In this document: piece by piece, positions 42,905 to 46,949 of the stretch
How positions within the stretch are numbered: the first letter of the stretch is position 1
Layout: every line of letters begins with the position of its first letter
From: Aquimarina sp. Aq78
GTDB lineage: Bacteria; Bacteroidota; Bacteroidia; Flavobacteriales; Flavobacteriaceae
NCBI RefSeq assembly: GCF_900299525.1
Contig: NZ_OMKA01000030.1
Location: 1-46,949, forward strand
Reading direction: 5' to 3'
Length of the DNA stretch: 46,949 nucleotides
The notes under the pieces: generated by a model
Seen by the model: only the letters and a program-made list of their open reading frames with translations
Told to the model about the DNA's origin: nothing
The model's database searches: none
Program-made: the position numbers and the translations under genes

Positions 42905-43438
42905 TTATATTCCTTGCCAAGCTATTCTTTCATCCGATCCAATAGCAATCTTTTCTAGAATTAATTCTAATTTCATTGAAACATCCCAAAAATCCATTTT
43001 GGTTAATTCCGAGATCTTGAGAGTTATTCGTTCCTCTAATTCATTTATTCGTTTTCCTTTCCAAATTTTGTCAGATAAACATACAATAAGATCTTCTATT
43101 TGAAGATTAGAATTTTCCCAATTTCCGTGAGTTATTGTAAATCTTGATTCCGTGTCTTCATAACCAATTTCTTTTAATATTTTAAAACCCTCGGACTCGT
43201 GTTTTTTACCTTTTTTATATAATTCGTCAGTAATTACTGTTTTTCCGATATCGTGAGTTGATGCACCAAATGATATTTCCTTTTCGTTTAATGACAAGTT
43301 TGGCCATTCACCTTTTAATTGTTCAACAAGATAAAATGCTGTTGAATTAACAATTGTTAGATGTTTTATAAGTCTTTGAGGAGCATCAAACTGTTCAAGT
43401 AAATTCTTTACTTCTTTGGAAAGTTCTACTATTTTCAA
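42905..43438 (-). CDS. HD-domain metal-dependent phosphohydrolase
   Basis: A 177-residue protein that starts at a TTG (43438); no in-frame ATG lies upstream before the preceding repeat. The HD motif set is readable: His26 (RLIKHLTIVN), His62-Asp63 (STHDIGK), His80 (KKHESEG), His104 (TITHGNW) and Asp123 (VCLSDKIWKGKR), a complete HD site. Such enzymes hydrolyse nucleotides, phosphates or small phosphoesters; small stand-alone HD proteins of this type have no assigned substrate. It lies alone between a family B repeat (3' side) and repeat C (5' side), like a cassette. Confidence 0.85.
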   Translation of the reverse strand: MKIVELSKEVKNLLEQFDAPQRLIKHLTIVNSTAFYLVEQLKGEWPNLSLNEKEISFGASTHDIGKTVITDELYKKGKKHESEGFKILKEIGYEDTESRFTITHGNWENSNLQIEDLIVCLSDKIWKGKRINELEERITLKISELTKMDFWDVSMKLELILEKIAIGSDERIAWQGI

Positions 43439-43456
43439 ATAATTGATTTTATTGTG

Positions 43457-43500
43457 TATAACGTCTCGGCTATGCGCAGTGGCGGATTAAGACCACATAC
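43457..43500. repeat. Intergenic repeat C, shares the TATAACGT terminus
   Basis: Starts TATAACGT as the family B copy at 46923, then continues CTCGGCTATGCGCAGTGGCG, a much more GC-rich core than its surroundings. GTAT/ATAC and GTCT/AGAC can close it into a stem. Its right part contains the stop codon of the SUKH gene (43487-43489). The right limit is uncertain. Confidence 0.5.
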
Positions 43501-44149
43501 TTTTTAGCTTCGACCATAAGTTTGTTTTGTTACCAGCTTTTCTTTCTTTTAATTCTTTGTCTAACCACAATTCATACCAATCCAAAAATTGTATTCGATC
43601 TTCTTTTTCGGAATAAGGATCTGGATAAATTCCTTGGTCATTACACCTGTCATCAACCCATAAATTTCCAAATTCAGACCCATTAACTACTAAGTTTAGA
43701 TATACACCACATCCGAAGTTAGCAACTCTCAAGAGTCCATTTATCCATTTTTCATCAAAGTATTCCTCTTCATTCTTTGCATATTCCTCTTCATTATTTT
43801 CGGTTAACTCTCCCAAATCAAGATTCCAATGTTCAGTATGCGGAAAAGGTCTTGAAAGGTCAATTAGCTCATTTTCTCTCATATAGTCCAAGTCAGCAAA
43901 CCTTCCATTTTCCAAAGGTTCAAGGCCATAATATGGTCCAGCACCTCCATTTCCAATATTTTTTAAGAACCCTCGATATTCTATTGGCAGCGATATTGAA
44001 TGCGTTTTTTCAAAATCAATTAACTCTTGCTCGGACTTAGTTCTATTTAACTTGTATTGATGTTTTTGAGAGCCAAAAGCATCAAAATTCTTATCCAACT
44101 TTTTGAGTCGATTAAGTTTATCTTTTATTCTCTCAATTTTCTCTTTCAT
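43487..44149 (-). CDS. SMI1/KNR4 (SUKH) family protein, possible immunity protein
   Basis: A 220-residue protein from the ATG at 44149 (MKEKIERIKDKL); the upstream GTG codons at 44173 are less likely. The SUKH core (about 40-190) has SEQELIDFEKTHSISLPIEYRGFLKNIGNGGAGPYYGL split over two signature blocks (EKTHSISLPIEYRGFL and NIGNGGAGP), then EYFDEKWINGLLRVANFGCG and a late Trp-rich strand with WVDDR. SUKH proteins are common immunity partners of secreted toxins. No toxin gene is visible. It overlaps the upstream gene by 17 bases, so the two are coupled. Confidence 0.85.
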   Translation of the reverse strand: MKEKIERIKDKLNRLKKLDKNFDAFGSQKHQYKLNRTKSEQELIDFEKTHSISLPIEYRGFLKNIGNGGAGPYYGLEPLENGRFADLDYMRENELIDLSRPFPHTEHWNLDLGELTENNEEEYAKNEEEYFDEKWINGLLRVANFGCGVYLNLVVNGSEFGNLWVDDRCNDQGIYPDPYSEKEDRIQFLDWYELWLDKELKERKAGNKTNLWSKLKSMWS

Positions 44150-44759
44150 TTCTATTTCCAAAAAAACCACCACTTCCTTTTTTTTCGATTAAATTTCCAT
44201 CGTCATCTTTTGTCAGATCAATCGTTATGTTACCTTCTTCCACAAGTTCCCATACTCGGGCAGAATGAGTATTGATATTGTTTAAGTTTAGGAAAGATTC
44301 AGCTTTAGACAGTAAGATTTCATTTTTGAAGTTATCCCATCCATCAACAATTTTATCTTCACTTTCGATATCAAATTTCTTATTAAAAATTGTTCGTTCT
44401 GTATTTAAGTATAGATTTTCGATTCTTTCTTTTTCTTCTGAATTATCAATTGTCTGAAGGAATTCAGTTAATAAATCCTTTCTTTCTTTATCCGTTAATC
44501 GTGGAATTGAAATTATATTTTTGTCTTCATTTTCAATTCTTTTGATTCTATTTACTAATTCACTTTGATTACTGTTAGAGTATGAAGTAGTGGTATTTTT
44601 TGCCACGTCCAAATTGTCATCGAGCATAAAATAATCAGTAACCAGTATTGAGAAGAACTCATTATTGATTTTGTCGAAATAAAAACTTTCATTCAAGCTA
44701 TTAGGCGATTGGGATATTCCAATCACTAACCAATTTAATATTTGATTTTCAGGGTTCAT
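44133..44759 (-). CDS. Hypothetical protein, possible UPF0158 family
   Basis: A 208-residue cytosolic protein with no signal. An N-terminal part (about 1-60; FYFDKINNEFFSILVTDYFML) is followed by the phrase RIENEDKNIISIPRLTDKER, then LLTEFLQTIDNSEEKERI, FNKKFDIESEDKIVDGWDNF and KNEILLSKAESFLNLNNI. This order (IP-R-L, short acidic helix, W-F pair, then a closing helix) resembles UPF0158 proteins, but I rate the family call as only moderate. The end of the gene overlaps the SUKH gene by 17 bases in another frame, so they form an operon with probable translational coupling. Confidence 0.6.
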   Translation of the reverse strand: MNPENQILNWLVIGISQSPNSLNESFYFDKINNEFFSILVTDYFMLDDNLDVAKNTTTSYSNSNQSELVNRIKRIENEDKNIISIPRLTDKERKDLLTEFLQTIDNSEEKERIENLYLNTERTIFNKKFDIESEDKIVDGWDNFKNEILLSKAESFLNLNNINTHSARVWELVEEGNITIDLTKDDDGNLIEKKGSGGFFGNRNEREN

Positions 44760-44780
44760 TTAATTGCTGGTAACGATAAA

Positions 44781-44825
44781 TATAACAAACGTTGCTGACC
44801 CGAAGGGCAGCTATGTTTTGTTATA
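44781..44825. repeat. Hairpin repeat D with TATAAC-type outer termini
   Basis: TATAACAAA (44781-44789) pairs perfectly with TTTGTTATA (44817-44825). After an internal loop, GCTG-A-CCC pairs with GGGCAGC (44794-44811) with one bulged A and a GAA loop. Outside, TAACGATAAATA and TATAGTGTTATAGG repeat the family B termini (extent about 44770-44834). It lies between the 3' end of the gene at 44862 and the start of the gene at 44133-44759. Confidence 0.7.
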
Positions 44826-44861
44826 TAGTGTTATAGGACGTTTATTATTTTATGCATCATC

Positions 44862-46883
44862 CTAATTTTTAATAATTTTTTTGGTAAACTCCCCATTGTT
44901 AGTTTTTATTTTAATAAAGTATACTCCCTTTTGAAGCCAAGAAACATTTAATTGTTTTTGATTTTTATTCGATTCGATATTTTTAATGATTTTACCTTGA
45001 ACATTATAGATTTCAGCTGATTTAAAATCATTTTCTATATATAAAAATAAGATATCTTTAACTGGATTAGGGTACATTTCAGATATCTGAATTGAATCTG
45101 AGTTCTCCTCCATATTTTTATTTAAGAAAAATTTAGAGGCGTTATTTTTGTTTGATAATACATCCGATTGACCATCTTCATTGAAATCTCCTACATACTT
45201 TGGTGGATCTCCGATGTTGATAATGTCAGTTTTGCCATCGCCGTCTAAATCTCCAAAAATTAATTGTTTTTTGAGTTTACTAGAACCATTTATTCTAGTA
45301 CGAACTCCTGTACTAGAATAGGTTATATACCATTCGGTTCCTGTGGTTTCAAAATAATCAGGAATGGTATCCCCATCAAAATCCATAATTTGGAAATCAG
45401 GATTAATAATATTACCCGTATTATTATTGTCAATACCTGTATAAAAATTACCATATGAATTAAAATATGAAATTGTATAAGTATCACCAGATTTATAAAC
45501 CAAATCATCGATACCATCTCTATTCCAATCCTTAACGAAAAGACTACTAGTAGTTTTATGGGAATTCCCTAACTTTATCCATTCTGAAATTCCTCCCCAT
45601 GAAACCCACCATGAACTACCATTTCCTTTGAAAAAATCAGATTTTCCATCTCCATTAAAATCACCAATCAAAAATAGCTCATTCATATACGGTTTAAGTA
45701 TATTCCACTTAGTAATTCCTCCCCATGAAATATAAATTAGCTTCATGTCATTTTGTTCGAAGTTATTTTCAGAAAGTGTTATTCCTCTTCCATTATCATC
45801 ATTTTGGATAACGAATATCTCTTCTTCATCTGCCAGTCCTAAATCTATGCATCGTTGATCGGCTTCTGGAGCTGCATGTCTTTGATATAGGAATTGATAT
45901 TCGGCGGCATTGTTGGCTGTGGCAAATTTTCTCGTAAAATGATTGTTGTGAATTGTTGCGTTTTCAGGTTCACCAGCAATACTAATATTTGGATATCTAT
46001 TACTGATTGAATTGTGATGTTCTATATCGGTTGCAAAGTGATTGAATGCTATTTCTATTATTCCCCCAGCAGCGAAGCAGTCTTGGTATCTTTCTTGGCA
46101 TATTGAACTTTTTCTACAACCATGCATGTCAATTTCATGCATATTCTGGGAAGTTCTATTTGTCAGAAAAAGATTTCTAAGAATGTTATATCCGCTATTT
46201 GGAAAACCTCCGCCTGCTACTGAATGTCTATTATAATCAAATATGTTTTTATAAATATTTAAATAAGTATTATCTCCTACATAAATACCATATCCAAGAC
46301 CGTTTGTCATATTGCGATGTATAAAATTATTATGGATGTTAATATTTTTGGCTAAATCTATATTATCTACACTTATCCCAATTGTCCAATGTGAGATTTC
46401 ACAATTATCAATAAAAATATTATTCGCATTATTAATTTTAACACCTATGTTTTTTGAAGCCCCATCACTTACATGTGATTCTGGGTTTAAAATAAGCCCT
46501 TTTAACCTAACTCCAGATAAACGAGAACCATCTTTTAGAATGAAACCAGTTTTATTAATATTAGATTCACTTACTGTAAATCTTGCTCCTTTTTTACCTT
46601 CGATACCTCGCATTCCAAAAATGGTTACGCCATTTGGTATTGTTACAGTAGAATCAAGCGATATAATCTCATTATCATTTATGTTTATTAAAATGACTTG
46701 ACCTGAAGTAGCATTTTCTATTCCATTCTTAATAGTATTAAAATCAGAACTATTAATAGTTAAATCAAAAGAATTTAGCATTAGCTCATAGTTTCTACCT
46801 CCTCCATACGGTCCATAAAAGTTTTGAGAATAGATATTGCAAATAAGAAGAGAAAAAGAAAAGAAAATAATAATGTTTTTCAT
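44862..46883 (-). CDS. T9SS-sorted protein: right-handed beta-helix plus FG-GAP/VCBS repeats
   Basis: A 673-residue secreted protein with a signal peptide ending before Gln (CNIYSQ, about 1-19). Residues about 45-360 form a parallel beta-helix like pectate lyases (VTIPNGVTIFGMRG, GVKINNANNIFIDNCEISHW, NINIHNNFIHRN), with a Cys-rich insertion (HGCRKSSICQERYQDCF). FG-GAP/VCBS calcium-binding repeats follow (about 385-575): GDFNGDGKSDFF, DWNRDGIDDLV, DFDGDTIPDYF, GDLDGDGKTDII, GDFNEDGQSDVL. A type A sorting domain (about 598-673; EMYPNPVKDILFLYI, VQGKIIKNIE, LQKGVYFIKI) ends it. It is probably a secreted polysaccharide-active or binding protein; catalytic residues are not assigned. Confidence 0.9.
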   Translation of the reverse strand: MKNIIIFFSFSLLICNIYSQNFYGPYGGGRNYELMLNSFDLTINSSDFNTIKNGIENATSGQVILININDNEIISLDSTVTIPNGVTIFGMRGIEGKKGARFTVSESNINKTGFILKDGSRLSGVRLKGLILNPESHVSDGASKNIGVKINNANNIFIDNCEISHWTIGISVDNIDLAKNINIHNNFIHRNMTNGLGYGIYVGDNTYLNIYKNIFDYNRHSVAGGGFPNSGYNILRNLFLTNRTSQNMHEIDMHGCRKSSICQERYQDCFAAGGIIEIAFNHFATDIEHHNSISNRYPNISIAGEPENATIHNNHFTRKFATANNAAEYQFLYQRHAAPEADQRCIDLGLADEEEIFVIQNDDNGRGITLSENNFEQNDMKLIYISWGGITKWNILKPYMNELFLIGDFNGDGKSDFFKGNGSSWWVSWGGISEWIKLGNSHKTTSSLFVKDWNRDGIDDLVYKSGDTYTISYFNSYGNFYTGIDNNNTGNIINPDFQIMDFDGDTIPDYFETTGTEWYITYSSTGVRTRINGSSKLKKQLIFGDLDGDGKTDIINIGDPPKYVGDFNEDGQSDVLSNKNNASKFFLNKNMEENSDSIQISEMYPNPVKDILFLYIENDFKSAEIYNVQGKIIKNIESNKNQKQLNVSWLQKGVYFIKIKTNNGEFTKKIIKN

Positions 46884-46922
46884 TAATTAAATTTTAGAAA
46901 TGTTTTATTTTGTGAAATGTCC

Positions 46923-46949
46923 TATAACGTTAAATATATGTGTCGTAGC
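46923..46949. repeat. Fold-back repeat, family B copy 3 (left end, cut by window edge)
   Basis: TATAACGT then TAAATATATGTGTCGTAG matches the left arm of the copy at 42731. It starts 39 bases beyond the start codon of the 44862 gene and continues outside the window, so the next minus-strand gene outside should end just beyond it if the pattern holds. Confidence 0.75.

Noticed and set aside
30600..46949. Definite chromosomal integron
   Set aside because: No integrase gene, no clear attI and no strict GTTRRRY core sites were found, so only a cassette-like hypothesis is offered.
1..46949. Insertion sequences, prophage genes, tRNA or rRNA genes
   Set aside because: No transposase, integrase, phage structural gene, tRNA cloverleaf or rRNA segment was recognised on either strand.

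Overview
This is an AT-rich chromosomal window (roughly one third G+C by eye) from a marine-type member of the Bacteroidota, most likely Flavobacteriaceae; Aquimarina or a close relative is my guess, made from gene style only. Supporting signs are type IX secretion (T9SS) sorting domains, a PorP/SprF plus OmpA gene pair, paired TonB-dependent receptors with FecR and an ECF sigma factor, DUF4249 lipoproteins, many signal peptides ending just before Gln, promoters with the Bacteroidota -7 box TAnnTTTG, and few Shine-Dalgarno sequences.

Left part (1-15.2 kb) is mostly core genome: the tail of a PorP/SprF gene and a PorE-like OmpA protein, an MscS channel, a long non-coding stretch holding an unrecognised terminator-bounded unit (about 3.2-4.6 kb), trmH, a VOC protein preceded by an 11-copy heptamer repeat, a DEAD-box helicase, a glutaminyl-peptide cyclotransferase, the SRP RNA gene, an SDR, a TalC-type transaldolase, a thioredoxin-fold lipoprotein that lacks CxxC, and a YbiT-like ABC-F protein with one degenerate ATP site.

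Middle (15.7-30.6 kb) is cell-envelope biology: a large T9SS-sorted beta-propeller protein, a 150-bp fold-back sequence, a TetR regulator with a palindromic operator candidate, a small outer-membrane barrel, then an ECF sigma / FecR / TonB-receptor / DUF4249 locus present as two paralogous modules. The first module has lost both halves of the trans-envelope signalling interface (FecR is cut to its N-terminal domain and the receptor has no STN domain), while the second keeps both. The barrel gene and the FecR remnant share a nearly identical leader with an ECF-type promoter candidate exactly 100 nt before each ATG.

Right part (30.6-46.9 kb) is accessory: short modules of one to three genes, mostly on the minus strand (lipoproteins, three serine hydrolases, three AraC regulators, DinB, NTF2-like and ankyrin proteins, an HD protein, a SUKH/UPF0158-like pair, a T9SS beta-helix protein). 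Many modules carry a fold-back repeat at the gene's 3' end. These repeats fall into at least two families whose stems are kept through G-U pairs, and several share the terminus TATAACRY. The layout resembles an integron cassette array, but no integrase or transposase is present here. I regard this modular array as the most interesting undescribed signal in the window. No tRNA, rRNA, CRISPR array or insertion sequence was recognised.
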